From NCBI GenBank assembly GCA_963696645.1, contig CAVOKY010000007.1, forward strand, positions 1,054,001 through 1,118,000: 64,000 bases of DNA, read 5' to 3'. The position numbers and the translations under genes were made by a program. The notes under the pieces were generated by a model. That model saw only the letters and a program-made list of their open reading frames with translations, was not told the DNA's origin and did no database searches. This stretch comes from JAMXLO01 sp963696645. GTDB lineage: Bacteria; Pseudomonadota; Alphaproteobacteria; Acetobacterales; Acetobacteraceae. Positions 35,533 through 44,653 of the stretch are shown in pieces (the stretch's first letter is position 1; every line of letters begins with the position of its first letter).

Positions 35533-37935
35533 TTAGAACCTCGTACCAAAGCCGAATCGGAAGATCTGTGTCTGGTCGCCCGGTTGCTTCAACACGAAAG
35601 GCGCCAAGTCAACGTTTAGCAGACCGAACGAGGTATGCCACGACAAGCCAACGCCGGCGCCGAGGCGCGGAACGGCCGAGGCTTCGATCACGCACGGCGT
35701 GCCGTTGTATTCGACACAGGTGGTGCTGGACTGGAAGCTGGCCTGCGTCAGGTCGCCGATATCGACGAAGGCGCGGCCGGTCAGGCCGATGTCGGGCGGG
35801 ATCGGCAGCGGGAAGTGCAGTTCGGTCGATTGGGTCCAGATGAAGCGCCCACCCAGCGGATCGCCGGTCAGCTGATCGTGCGGGCCGGCGCCGCCGATCT
35901 GGAAGCCGCGCAGGTTGTCGCCACCCAGGTAGAAGCGGTCGATGATCTGCTCCTGCTGGCCTTCATTCCACAGGTAGCCGAAGTTGCCGGTCAGCGCGAT
36001 GTCCCAGTCACTGTTGCCGGTGAACCGGTCCAGCGGAATGAAATACTGACCGGTGATGTTGCTGCGGACGAAGTGGGCATTGCCGCCCAGGCCGGCGATG
36101 TCCGTGCCGATCGAGGCCAGGTACCCGGTGTGGGGATCGACCTTGCTGTCGCGCCGGTCGTAGCTGATGGCCTGGCTGACCTGCGACAGCAGGGTGTAGC
36201 CCTGCAACTGCGTGATGAAGAAGCTGGCATTCGGCGCAACGTTGTAGACGGTGCGGCCGACCAGCGAATAGGTCCAGACCTGACGCAGATAATCATTGAA
36301 ATCGTAGCCCGCGCGCACATCGAAGCCGACGCGCTTTTCGTCATAGGGCTCGGTGCCGAGGTTGTTCGTCTGGATCAGGAACACATCGGCGCCGGTCACC
36401 AGATTGCGGTCAAGGAAATACGGATCGGTGACCGAGGCCGTGATCGAACTGCGTCTCTGTGCCAGCATGCCATTGATCCCGGCATTGATGCCGGTGCCGA
36501 CCAGGTTCCGTTCGCTCAGACCGATATCGACCAAGGCCCCGGCGTCGGTTGAATAGCCGCCGCCAAGCGTGAGCTCACCGGTCGACTTCTCGTCAATCGT
36601 GGTGGTGAGAATTGCCTTGTCGGGTGCCGAACCCGGCGAGGTGGCGATATCGACGCCATTGAAGTAATTGAGGTCCTGCAGTCGCTGCCGCGAACGGCGT
36701 ACCGCCTCGGCGTTGAACGCGTCGCCCTCGGCCAGGCGAAACTCACGGCGGATCACCTTATCCTCGGTGCGCGTATTGCCGACGATGTCGATGCGCTCGA
36801 CATAGACCCGTGGGCCTTCGCCGACGTCGAACGCGAGATCCACAGTGTGCTTGGCAACGTCGCGCGTGATGCGCGGTTTCACGTCGACGAAGGCATAGCC
36901 GCGATTGCGCACGTCGCGTTCCATCGCATCGGCGCTGCGACTGACGGCGTCGCCGTCGTACCAGTCGCCTTCGTCGAGCTGAAGGTCCTTGCGCAGAACG
37001 TCGCCGTTCAGGTTGCGGAGCTGCGAGTTGATGGTGACCTTGCCGACCCGATAGCGATCACCCTCACTGACGGTGAAGGTGAGAAAAAAACCCGTCCGAT
37101 CGGGTGACAGCTCCGCCTTTGCGTCAAGAATCTCGAAATCGATGTGACCCTGGTGCAGGTAGAACCGCCGCAGCAGCTCCTTGTCAAAGGCCAGCCGGTC
37201 CGGGTCGTACTCATCGGAACTCGACAGGAACCGCCACCAGCGTTCTTCGCGGCTGTTGATCACTTCGGACAAGCGGTCTTCGCTGTAGGCATGATTGCCG
37301 ACGAAGGCGATACTGGCGATCAGGGTCGACGGACCATCGCTGATCTTGAACACCACATCGACCCGGTTCTGATCGAGTCGAATGATCTGCGGATCGACCC
37401 GCGCGTCGTAGTAGCCTTTCCTGGCATAGAGATCGAGGATGTGCTGGCGGTCGGTTTCGGCCAGCGCCGGCGTGAACACCGCACGTGGCTTGAGCTGCAT
37501 TTCCGGGCGGAGCTGATCGTCGCTCAGCTTGTGGTTGCCCTCGAAGGCGACGCGATTGACCAGCGGGTTCTCAACCACGTGAACGACAAGTGTACCGCCC
37601 TCGCGATTGAGCCGCACATCCTGGAACAGACCGGTGGCGTAAAGGGTTTTGAGGCTGCGGTCCAGCCGATCAGGGTCGAATGGATCGCCGGGCTGCACGA
37701 GGATATAGGACAGGATGGTGCCGGTCTCGATGCGCTCATTACCCTCGACCTTGATGCTCTCGATCGTGCTGCCGGTGCGAGCCGGGCCAGACGCGGCAGC
37801 AGGCCGCACCACCGCAGTGGGCGCCGCGCGTTGCGGCACCGGTAGCGCGGCAGCATTCTGGGCGACGGCCGTGCCGACGAGCCACACAGCCAGCAGACAA
37901 GCGGCAACAAGGCGGGCGGCGCAGGTGCGAATCAA
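35533..37935 (-). CDS. bamA: Outer-membrane protein assembly factor BamA
   Basis: An 800-residue BamA: a signal peptide (AARLVAACLLAVWLVGTAVAQ), five POTRA domains (about 60-400; the first opens IESIKVEGNERIETGTI) and a C-terminal 16-strand barrel ending in the aromatic terminus FRFGFGTRF. The barrel lid loop motif (Val/Ile-Arg-Gly-Phe) appears as NLRGFQIGG. The likely start is TTG 37935 behind a strong GAGGAGGG eight bases upstream; the longer ATG start upstream adds residues with no signal-peptide character. It follows rseP in most relatives; here two foreign genes lie between. Confidence 0.95.
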   Translation of the reverse strand: MIRTCAARLVAACLLAVWLVGTAVAQNAAALPVPQRAAPTAVVRPAAASGPARTGSTIESIKVEGNERIETGTILSYILVQPGDPFDPDRLDRSLKTLYATGLFQDVRLNREGGTLVVHVVENPLVNRVAFEGNHKLSDDQLRPEMQLKPRAVFTPALAETDRQHILDLYARKGYYDARVDPQIIRLDQNRVDVVFKISDGPSTLIASIAFVGNHAYSEDRLSEVINSREERWWRFLSSSDEYDPDRLAFDKELLRRFYLHQGHIDFEILDAKAELSPDRTGFFLTFTVSEGDRYRVGKVTINSQLRNLNGDVLRKDLQLDEGDWYDGDAVSRSADAMERDVRNRGYAFVDVKPRITRDVAKHTVDLAFDVGEGPRVYVERIDIVGNTRTEDKVIRREFRLAEGDAFNAEAVRRSRQRLQDLNYFNGVDIATSPGSAPDKAILTTTIDEKSTGELTLGGGYSTDAGALVDIGLSERNLVGTGINAGINGMLAQRRSSITASVTDPYFLDRNLVTGADVFLIQTNNLGTEPYDEKRVGFDVRAGYDFNDYLRQVWTYSLVGRTVYNVAPNASFFITQLQGYTLLSQVSQAISYDRRDSKVDPHTGYLASIGTDIAGLGGNAHFVRSNITGQYFIPLDRFTGNSDWDIALTGNFGYLWNEGQQEQIIDRFYLGGDNLRGFQIGGAGPHDQLTGDPLGGRFIWTQSTELHFPLPIPPDIGLTGRAFVDIGDLTQASFQSSTTCVEYNGTPCVIEASAVPRLGAGVGLSWHTSFGLLNVDLAPFVLKQPGDQTQIFRFGFGTRF

Positions 37936-38240
37936 TCGGCTTCCCTCCTCATTGAAGCGCCATACCAGGATCGCGCCGCAGCTGCCTATGCCGGCTTGCC
38001 GGTGGCCGGAGAATACCTGTCGCCTCCGGCGGATACTAGATCGCCTCTGGTGACCGGCGGTCGGCCCCACGTCAAGTGGCATGCCCTCAGGGTCCTCAGG
38101 GCCGTCGATATGATGCGCGAATTAATCCAGACGGCGCACACCAGGACATCGCTGGCCCGCGGGTTGCGAACCGACGGCAACTCTCCCAGGATAGGCGGGA
38201 CCCGCGCCCCGGCCGGGACGCAGGCGAACGGAGAATGCGA

Positions 38241-39002
38241 ATGTCAGCAGCGCTGAAGCTGCCCAAGACCGAGATGACCGACGCCGAGTGGCAGACCCGT
38301 TGCGAACTCGCCGCGCTGTATCACGTGGTCAATCACCTCGGCTGGACCGACCTGATCAACACCCACATGTCGGCGCGCATTCCCGACGCGCCCAACATGT
38401 TCCTGATCAACAACTACGGCGAGATGTTCGACGAGATTACCGCGTCCAGCCTGGTCAAGATGGACATGGACGGCAAGGTCTACAGCGACAGCGGCAGGTT
38501 CAACAACGCCGGCTTCACCATCCACAGCGGCGTCTACAAGGCGCGCCCGGACGCGATGTGCGTGATGCACACGCATACCCGCGCCGGCGCCGGTATCTCG
38601 CTGCTGAAGCACGGCATCCGACCGATCAGCCAGGACGCGCTGCAGATCTTCGACGACATCGCATACCACGAATACGGCGTGCCGGCGTCGCCCGAGGAAT
38701 GCGAGGCGCTCGGCCGCACCTGCAAGAACGGCTCCTGCGTCGTGCTGCTCAACCACGGACTGCTGACGCTGGGTCCGACGATCCACGGCACGCTGTTTCG
38801 GATGTACTGTCTGGAACGCGCCTGCGAGTTGGAACTGATCGCCCGCACGCTGGGCGAACCGCCGGTGCAGATCGACGACTTCGTCATCGGCAAGGCAGCC
38901 GAGCGGATGCGCAAACGGCGTGACACGCCGGAGTACGGGCTGGCGGAATGGCGCGGCCTGGTCCGCACGGTGGATCGGGCTGGCGCCGACTACGGTCGCT
39001 GA
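38241..39002 (+). CDS. Class II aldolase/adducin-family protein
   Basis: A 253-residue zinc-dependent class II aldolase-fold protein. The metal site is visible as MHTHTRAGAGIS (His-x-His) and LLNHGLLTLG (third His); the N-terminal NHLGWTDLINTHMSARIP and NYGEMFDEITASSLVKMD strands are typical. Such proteins cleave or epimerise sugar phosphates, or decarboxylate, but the C-terminal region does not settle which. CGGAGA lies seven bases upstream of the chosen ATG; an ATG two codons earlier is less likely. It is divergent from bamA and interrupts the rseP-bamA pairing. Confidence 0.85.
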   Translation: MSAALKLPKTEMTDAEWQTRCELAALYHVVNHLGWTDLINTHMSARIPDAPNMFLINNYGEMFDEITASSLVKMDMDGKVYSDSGRFNNAGFTIHSGVYKARPDAMCVMHTHTRAGAGISLLKHGIRPISQDALQIFDDIAYHEYGVPASPEECEALGRTCKNGSCVVLLNHGLLTLGPTIHGTLFRMYCLERACELELIARTLGEPPVQIDDFVIGKAAERMRKRRDTPEYGLAEWRGLVRTVDRAGADYGR

Positions 39003-39044
39003 CGCGCACGGTCGGACGGCGACGGAACGAGGAAGGAAATTCGC

Positions 39045-39608
39045 ATGCCCTTCGACGCACTTGTTGCCCCTGTCCGGCCGCCATCGCTGCCCGATGTGCT
39101 CGAACAACAGGGCATCACCACGGTGCCCTGGACAGTGCTGGAAGCCCACAAGCAGGCGCAGCTCGACAAATTCCCGCCGGGCTTCTGGTATCACCATCAG
39201 ACGTTGCTGCCGGTCGGGCTGCTGGGTTCGGTCGGCTGTATGGCGGCGAGCGGTGGGCTGGCACATGGGATGCTGCCGATCGGCTCGGTGTTCCCGTCGT
39301 TCATCACGCTGCTTTGGCTTGGCGTGGTGACCATGCTCATCGTGCTGGGCGTGTTCCGCGCACATGGCGGATCGCGCTGGGAAGAACGCTGGGTGACGAC
39401 GCACTGGCTGGAGCAGATCGGTGTGCCGAAGCCGATCGCCATGATGGCGCGCGCGCTGCACCGGGAGTTGCCGGGCTCATCGCTGATCCTCGGCGAACTG
39501 CTGCGCGAGGAGGTGGTGCTGGACCCCTACCTGCTGCTCGAGCACGATGGCGGGCTGGTGTGCCTGGGCATCTGGGAGGGCGAGCGGATCATCGCCGCGG
39601 CGGAGTAG
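39045..39608 (+). CDS. Hypothetical membrane protein, two transmembrane segments
   Basis: A 187-residue protein I do not recognise. Two hydrophobic stretches near residues 55-75 and 82-103 (the second is FITLLWLGVVTMLIVLGVF) make it an inner-membrane protein; the N-terminal 50 residues and the C-terminal 80 residues are soluble. The C-terminal part is rich in Leu and Glu with LLREEVVLDPYLLLEHDGG. AGGAAGG stands upstream of the ATG. It follows the aldolase gene by 42 bases and is likely in the same transcript. Confidence 0.6.
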   Translation: MPFDALVAPVRPPSLPDVLEQQGITTVPWTVLEAHKQAQLDKFPPGFWYHHQTLLPVGLLGSVGCMAASGGLAHGMLPIGSVFPSFITLLWLGVVTMLIVLGVFRAHGGSRWEERWVTTHWLEQIGVPKPIAMMARALHRELPGSSLILGELLREEVVLDPYLLLEHDGGLVCLGIWEGERIIAAAE

Positions 39609-39779
39609 GCCGGACTGACGGAACGCGGTCTGCCGCCTGGTATGCCTCTCTGACGATGGAGGTGCACGTTCGTCCCAGCCGGTCCGGTTGTTCCGGTCGG
39701 CCCTTGGACCTATCGGCGCAGAGTCGTGGGTGCCCGCGCCAGGCGCGAGCATCACGGTGCGGGACTCGGCGTCAGATCA

Positions 39780-40976
39780 TCAATGGAACATGCCAAGATG
39801 CGACAGATCGTTCCAGGTGGCCAGGATGAACACGCCTGCCAAGAACGCCAGCCCCGCGCGGAAGCCATATTCCTGGGCGCGCGCCGGCAACGGGCGACCG
39901 CGGATCCACTCGGCCAGGTAGAACAGCAGATGGCCGCCATCCAGCACCGGGATGGGGAACAGGTTGATCAGGCCCAGATTCACTGACAGCACGGCGATGA
40001 ACGACACCAGGCTTGCCAGTCCCAGTTCCGCCACCTGTCCGGAGAGCTCGGCGATCCGCAGCGGCCCGCCGAGATCCTCGGTGCCGCGGCGCCCGGCGAT
40101 CATCTGGCCCACGCCGATAATGGTTTCCGACGTTACCTGCCAGGTCTGCGTCACGCCGCCCACCAGCGCCTCAGGCAGGCTCAGTTGCTGATATTCCACC
40201 TTGCCGCCGCGAATCCCCAGCATGCCGACCTTCTCGCTACCCACGGTCCGCGATTCGGTGACCACCGGCAGGTCGAGCATGGAGTGACCGCGCCGGACCG
40301 AAATGGTCAGCTTTTCGTCCGGGTGGGCGGAAATGATGCGCTGGATGTCCTCGAAGGTGGCGGTTGGCGTACCGTTGATGGCCTCGATCCGATCGTCTTT
40401 CTGCACGCCCGCCCGTGCGGCTGCGCTGTTGGCCAGCACCTCGCCGGCGACTGGAAGGATGACCGGACGTCCGGCAGTGGCGAACAGCAGGGAGAACAGA
40501 ACTATCGCCAGCAGGAAGTTGGCGATCGGGCCTGCCGCGACGACGATGGCGCGCGCGCCGACCGACTTTTCGTGGAAGATGCGGCCCGGTATCCAGACCT
40601 TTGGCGCATCCTCCACCACGTCGGCCGTCACTTCGACTGGCTCGGGAGCGACAGCTGTGCGTCCCAGGCCGGCACGTTCACGCCAGTCGGCAATAGCCAG
40701 TCCGGCGCGGCTTGGACCGAGCGGTTCGGGAGGAACCTGTTGCGGCCGTTCCTGGCCATGCAGCTTGACGTAGCCGCCGAACGGCAGCCAGGCGAGCTTC
40801 CAGACCGTGCCGACACGGTCCGTCCAGGTGACAATTGCCGGGCCGAAGCCGATCGAGAACACCTCGACATGCACGCCGACCCATCGCGCCGCGAGGTAGT
40901 GGCCCAGCTCGTGCACAAAAACCAGCACCCCGAGCACGACGAGAAAGGCGAGGCCGGTGTGGAGGACGTCGGGCAT
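39780..40976 (-). CDS. rseP: Site-2 intramembrane metalloprotease RseP
   Basis: A 398-residue inner-membrane zinc protease that cleaves anti-sigma factors and leftover signal peptides. The catalytic HELGH (His22, Glu23, His26) sits in the first transmembrane helix; the FGGYVKLHGQ segment follows; a periplasmic PDZ domain occupies the middle (DRIEAINGTPTATFEDI); and the last membrane region contains NLFPIPVLDGGH with the third zinc ligand. Conserved neighbour of dxr and cdsA upstream. The gene ends before the foreign aldolase insertion. Confidence 0.95.
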   Translation of the reverse strand: MPDVLHTGLAFLVVLGVLVFVHELGHYLAARWVGVHVEVFSIGFGPAIVTWTDRVGTVWKLAWLPFGGYVKLHGQERPQQVPPEPLGPSRAGLAIADWRERAGLGRTAVAPEPVEVTADVVEDAPKVWIPGRIFHEKSVGARAIVVAAGPIANFLLAIVLFSLLFATAGRPVILPVAGEVLANSAAARAGVQKDDRIEAINGTPTATFEDIQRIISAHPDEKLTISVRRGHSMLDLPVVTESRTVGSEKVGMLGIRGGKVEYQQLSLPEALVGGVTQTWQVTSETIIGVGQMIAGRRGTEDLGGPLRIAELSGQVAELGLASLVSFIAVLSVNLGLINLFPIPVLDGGHLLFYLAEWIRGRPLPARAQEYGFRAGLAFLAGVFILATWNDLSHLGMFH

Positions 40977-40989
40977 TGTCTGAAGACTC

Positions 40990-42180
40990 TCAGTTCTTAC
41001 GCGTTACAAAATCAGCGGCCCGCGCGGTGGCGAGGCGCTCCGCACTGCGCCGGGCAGTCGCGTCGAGCGCGATCACCTCGTCGAGCGTATCGGCTGATTG
41101 GGTTCCCATCGCGTCCAGCACCTCAGCCACGGTGCGGGCGATGTCCAGGAAACCTATCCTGCGCTGCATGAAGGCTTCAACCGCTATCTCGTTCGCTGCG
41201 TTCAATATAGCCGGGGCGCCGCCGCCGGCGCGCAGCGCGTCGCGCGCCAGACGCAGCGCCGGGAAGCGCACGGTGTCCGGCTCCATGAAGTCCAGCGTGG
41301 CCAGGCTGGCAAGGTCGAGACGAGGCGATGGCGTGGTCATACGCGCCGGCCAGGCGAGTGTATGGGCGATGGGAATGCGCATGTCGGGCGAGCCAAGCTG
41401 CGCCAGCACGCTGCCATCCTGGTAGAATACCAAGCCGTGGATCACCGACTGGGGATGCACGAGAACGCCGATCTGTGGCTCGCTCAGACCGAACAGCCGC
41501 GCCGCCTCGATGAGCTCGAGGCCCTTGTTCATCAGCGTGGCCGAATCGATGCTGATCTTCGCCCCCATCGACCAGACCGGGTGCTTGCGCGCCACGTCCG
41601 GCGTGGCGACGGCCATCTCGTCCAGACTGGCGGTACGGAACGGACCACCCGACGCAGTGAGCACGATCTTCTCGACCGCGCCACGATTGGCGGATTCGAG
41701 GGCCTGGAAGATGGCGTTGTGTTCGCTGTCGACCGGCAGCAGCGTGGCGCCGGCGTCGCGCACCGCGCGCAGCATCACCTCGCCGGCGCAGACCAGCGCC
41801 TCCTTGTTGGCGAGGGCGACGAAGGCGCCGCGACGGATAGCGGCCAGGGTTGCGGCGAGGCCGGCGGCGCCGGTGATCGCGGCCATGGTCCAGTCGGCCG
41901 GCAGCGCAGCGGCCTCGACCACCGCCTCGGGGCCGGCGGCGGTGTCGATGCCAGTCCCGGCAAGGGCCTGGCGCAGATCGGCGTAACCGGATGGGTCGGC
42001 GATGACCGCGAGGCGTGCCTTCAGGGCGATAGCCTGCTGGGCCAGCAGAGCGGCGTTGCGGCCGGCGACCAGGGCACAAATCTCGAACCGATCGGGCGCG
42101 CCAGCCAGCAGATCGACCGTCTGGGTGCCGACGCTGCCGGTGCTGCCCAGGACAGTGACGGTGCGCGGTGCCTGCTTCAT
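40990..42180 (-). CDS. dxr: 1-deoxy-D-xylulose 5-phosphate reductoisomerase
   Basis: A 396-residue NADPH-dependent enzyme, the committed step of the methylerythritol phosphate route to isoprenoids. The Rossmann start VTVLGSTGSVGTQT, the LANKEALVCAG segment, the metal-binding LLPVDSEHNAIFQ and the SASGGPFR active-site stretch are all present. The ATG overlaps the cdsA stop (ATGA), which fixes the start; the frame is open for another 115 codons upstream inside cdsA. Confidence 0.96.
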   Translation of the reverse strand: MKQAPRTVTVLGSTGSVGTQTVDLLAGAPDRFEICALVAGRNAALLAQQAIALKARLAVIADPSGYADLRQALAGTGIDTAAGPEAVVEAAALPADWTMAAITGAAGLAATLAAIRRGAFVALANKEALVCAGEVMLRAVRDAGATLLPVDSEHNAIFQALESANRGAVEKIVLTASGGPFRTASLDEMAVATPDVARKHPVWSMGAKISIDSATLMNKGLELIEAARLFGLSEPQIGVLVHPQSVIHGLVFYQDGSVLAQLGSPDMRIPIAHTLAWPARMTTPSPRLDLASLATLDFMEPDTVRFPALRLARDALRAGGGAPAILNAANEIAVEAFMQRRIGFLDIARTVAEVLDAMGTQSADTLDEVIALDATARRSAERLATARAADFVTRKN

Positions 42181-42872
42181 TGCCACAGCACTACTCCACG
42201 TCCGAGGGCGAGCGCCAGCATGGCCGCCACCGGCGCCGCGGCCAGAACGCCATCGAGACGATCGAACAGGCCGCCGTGGCCGGGTATGAGATGGCCCGAA
42301 TCCTTCACCTCGAGACGCCGCTTGACAAAGCTTTCCAACAGATCGCCGGCTTGCGCAACGACGCCGAGGGCGCCGGCAAGCAAAATAACTTGCCAGGCCA
42401 TGGCATCCGACAGGAGATGGGCGACGATCAAGCCAACTGCAATCGTGGCCAGCAAGCCGCCCAGCGCACCGGACCAGGTTTTGCCGGGTGAGATACGCGG
42501 CGCCAGGCGGGGGCCACCGAGCCACCGGCCAACGAGGTAGGCGCCGATGTCGCCGGCCCAGACGATGAGCAGCAGGAACAGCACATCGGCCCGGCCAGCC
42601 ACCGGATCGTCACGCAGCCACAGCAGGGCCGCACCGGCCACACCGACGTAGGCTAACCCGGCCGGATAGAGCAAGGCGACGTTGGTTCGGGCGGCTGGCT
42701 GACGGCACAGCGTCAGCCACTCGATGATGAGCCCGAGCACGATGGCGGCGACAAGCAGTGTGAAGGCGATGCCGCCCAGCCAGACACACGCCAGAGCGAT
42801 TGGTGCAAGCACGCACGCGGAGAGGACGCGAATGCTGAAGTCGGCCCAGCGACTGGCTGGGTGTTCAGGCAC
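42177..42872 (-). CDS. cdsA: Phosphatidate cytidylyltransferase CdsA
   Basis: An inner-membrane enzyme that forms CDP-diacylglycerol for phospholipid synthesis, with about seven membrane segments. The C-terminal signature is clear: KDSGHLIPGHGGLFDRLDG, with its metal-binding Asp, preceded by PRISPGKTWSGALGG. The start is uncertain. The open frame reaches 42977, but its first 25 codons are made of a palindromic repeat, so GTG 42872 (231 residues, opening VPEHPASRWADFS) is preferred; it has no strong ribosome site. Confidence 0.9.
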   Translation of the reverse strand: MPEHPASRWADFSIRVLSACVLAPIALACVWLGGIAFTLLVAAIVLGLIIEWLTLCRQPAARTNVALLYPAGLAYVGVAGAALLWLRDDPVAGRADVLFLLLIVWAGDIGAYLVGRWLGGPRLAPRISPGKTWSGALGGLLATIAVGLIVAHLLSDAMAWQVILLAGALGVVAQAGDLLESFVKRRLEVKDSGHLIPGHGGLFDRLDGVLAAAPVAAMLALALGRGVVLWQ

Positions 42873-42925
42873 GTGCTGTGGGATGGCAGGTTGCGAGGAC
42901 GTTACGGAATGTACCGCGATCCTTC

Positions 42926-42957
42926 CCCTCCCCTTGCGGCGGGGAGCAAGGGGAGGG
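42926..42957. repeat. Palindromic repeat upstream of cdsA
   Basis: Perfect 12-base arms CCCTCCCCTTGC (42926-42937) and GCAAGGGGAGGG (42946-42957) around an 8-base loop. A related C-rich stretch follows at about 42988-43025. This is a dispersed intergenic hairpin lying between uppS and cdsA, possibly an mRNA stabiliser or attenuator, and it intrudes into the longest cdsA frame. Confidence 0.85.
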
Positions 42958-43094
42958 CTTGCCTGGACCTGGGACATCGGGCGGAAACACCCCTCCCCCT
43001 ACCCGCTCCCGCATGGGAAGAGGGAGAATTTGGCGGCATTCATGCGTCCTGCAAGACCACGGATATTACCCCTCATCCCGGTGCTCACGCGGCC

Positions 43095-43841
43095 TCAGCC
43101 GGGCCGAGCACCGAAGCGCCGCTCCCGCCGGGCGTACTCGCTGAGTGCGGCAGCGAAGTGCTCCGGGCCGAAGTCCGGCCACAGTACATCCAGGAACACC
43201 AGTTCGGCGTAAGCGGCCTGCCAGAGCAGAAAGTTGGACAGCCGCTGCTCGCCGGATGTGCGGATGATCAGGTCGGGATCCGGGATGCCGGCGGTAGCCA
43301 GTGAGCTCGCAACGACCGCCTCATCGATCCTGGCCGCATCGAGCCGGCCGTCGCGAACCGCTTCGGCGACCGCACGGACAGCCGCAACGATTTCGGCCCG
43401 CGCGCCATACGACAGCGCGACCGTCAGGTTCAGCCGCGTGTTGGCCGCCGTGTCGCGCTCCGCAGCGGCGAGGTCGCCCTGGATGTCCGCATCGAACCGC
43501 GTCCGATCGCCGATGAAGCGCAGCCGCACGCCGTTCGACTTCAACTCGGCGATTTCGCTCTTCAGGTACTGGCGCAGCAGCCCGGTCAGGTCGAGCACCT
43601 CGCCCGCGGGCCGCCGCCAGTTCTCGCTGCTGAAGGCATAGATCGTCAGCCAGCCGACGCCGCTTTCGATGGCGGCGCGAATCGCACGCCGCAGTGCGCG
43701 GGCGCCTTCCCGATGGCCGGCAATCTTCGGCAGATGCCGCGAGGCAGCCCACCGGCCGTTGCCGTCCATGATGATCGCGACATGGGCCGGACAGGCGGCG
43801 GCGCCCGGCTGGGTTTCCTGTCTGACGGCGGTGCTGGACAT
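43095..43841 (-). CDS. uppS: Undecaprenyl diphosphate synthase (isoprenyl transferase)
   Basis: A 248-residue cis-prenyltransferase that makes the lipid carrier for peptidoglycan. The active-site Asp26 lies in AIIMDGNGRWA; HREGARALRR, LTIYAFSSENWRRP and the C-terminal DLIIRTSGEQRLSNFLLWQ...ELVFLDVLWPDF complete the signature. It is nine bases after frr and 220 bases before cdsA. Confidence 0.96.
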   Translation of the reverse strand: MSSTAVRQETQPGAAACPAHVAIIMDGNGRWAASRHLPKIAGHREGARALRRAIRAAIESGVGWLTIYAFSSENWRRPAGEVLDLTGLLRQYLKSEIAELKSNGVRLRFIGDRTRFDADIQGDLAAAERDTAANTRLNLTVALSYGARAEIVAAVRAVAEAVRDGRLDAARIDEAVVASSLATAGIPDPDLIIRTSGEQRLSNFLLWQAAYAELVFLDVLWPDFGPEHFAAALSEYARRERRFGARPG

Positions 43842-43850
43842 CGGCGCGTT

Positions 43851-44420
43851 TCAGACCTGGCGGATGTCCTTTTCCTTCGCCGCCAGGTCATCATCGACGC
43901 GCTTGATGTACTGATCGGTGAGCTTCTGCACCTCGGTGTGCCAGTCCTTTGCCATGTCCTCGCCGATCTCGTGCTTCTTCTCGTGGGTCTTGATCTGCTC
44001 CATGCCGTCGCGCCGCACCGCACGCACCGCGACGCGCGCACCCTCGGCATATTTATGCGCGGTCTTCGCCAGCTCGGTGCGGCGCTCGGTGGTGAGTTGC
44101 GGAATCGGCACCCGCACCAACTGGCCGTCGGAAGCAGGGTTCAGCCCGAGGCCGGCATCGCGGATCGCCCTCTCGACTGCGCCGACCAGGCTGCGGTCCC
44201 ACACCTGCACGGTAAGCATGCGCGGCTCCGGCGCACCGACGGTGCCGACCTGATTGAGCGGGGTCTCCGAACCGTAGGCCGGCACCTTCACCGGCTCCAA
44301 CAGACCAGGGTGCGCCCGGCCGGTGCGCAGTCCCGCGAACTCGCGCTTGAGTGTGTCAAGCGCACCATCCATGCGGCGCGTCAGATCCTGTTTCAGCTTG
44401 TTGAGATCGGCTTGTGCCAT
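43851..44420 (-). CDS. frr: Ribosome recycling factor
   Basis: A 189-residue factor that, with EF-G, splits post-termination ribosomes. The sequence has the two-domain pattern: MDGALDTLKREFAGLRTGRAHP at the start of domain I, then VQVWDRSLVGAVERAIRDAGLGLNP, and the C-terminal helix with HTEVQKLTDQYIKRVDDDLAAKEKDI. GGGAGAGC precedes the ATG. Part of the pyrH-frr-uppS order. Confidence 0.96.
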   Translation of the reverse strand: MAQADLNKLKQDLTRRMDGALDTLKREFAGLRTGRAHPGLLEPVKVPAYGSETPLNQVGTVGAPEPRMLTVQVWDRSLVGAVERAIRDAGLGLNPASDGQLVRVPIPQLTTERRTELAKTAHKYAEGARVAVRAVRRDGMEQIKTHEKKHEIGEDMAKDWHTEVQKLTDQYIKRVDDDLAAKEKDIRQV

Positions 44421-44519
44421 GGCGCTCTCCCAGACGTATCCCAGGCGTGTTCCCCGGGCGATTTTAGGCGACGACGCGAATTAATCGAGTCAGGTGGCTT
44501 CGGGATGTCGACCCTTGTT

Positions 44520-44580
44520 GTCATTCCCGCGAAAGCCGGTCCCCGGTTGCGGCCTAGGTTCTCGCTTTCGCGGGGATGAT
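44520..44580. repeat. Palindromic repeat between pyrH and frr
   Basis: Left arm 44520-44537 (GTCATTCCCGCGAAAGCC) and right arm 44563-44580 (CTCGCTTTCGCGGGGATGAT region) are inverted copies with two or three mismatches around a 25-base loop. The CATTCCCGCGAAAGCG core is a widely dispersed intergenic repeat type. A third partial copy (CAGGGATGACAACAG) lies at about 44591-44605. Confidence 0.8.
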
Positions 44581-44653
44581 GGCGCTTTTGCAGGGATGAC
44601 AACAGAGGAAGAAGCCCTCGACACAACTGGCGCTGCTAATTCTCGGCGAAGCC

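Noticed and set aside
37081..37100. A-tract resembling a terminator tail inside bamA
   Set aside because: No stem precedes it and it lies within a coding region.
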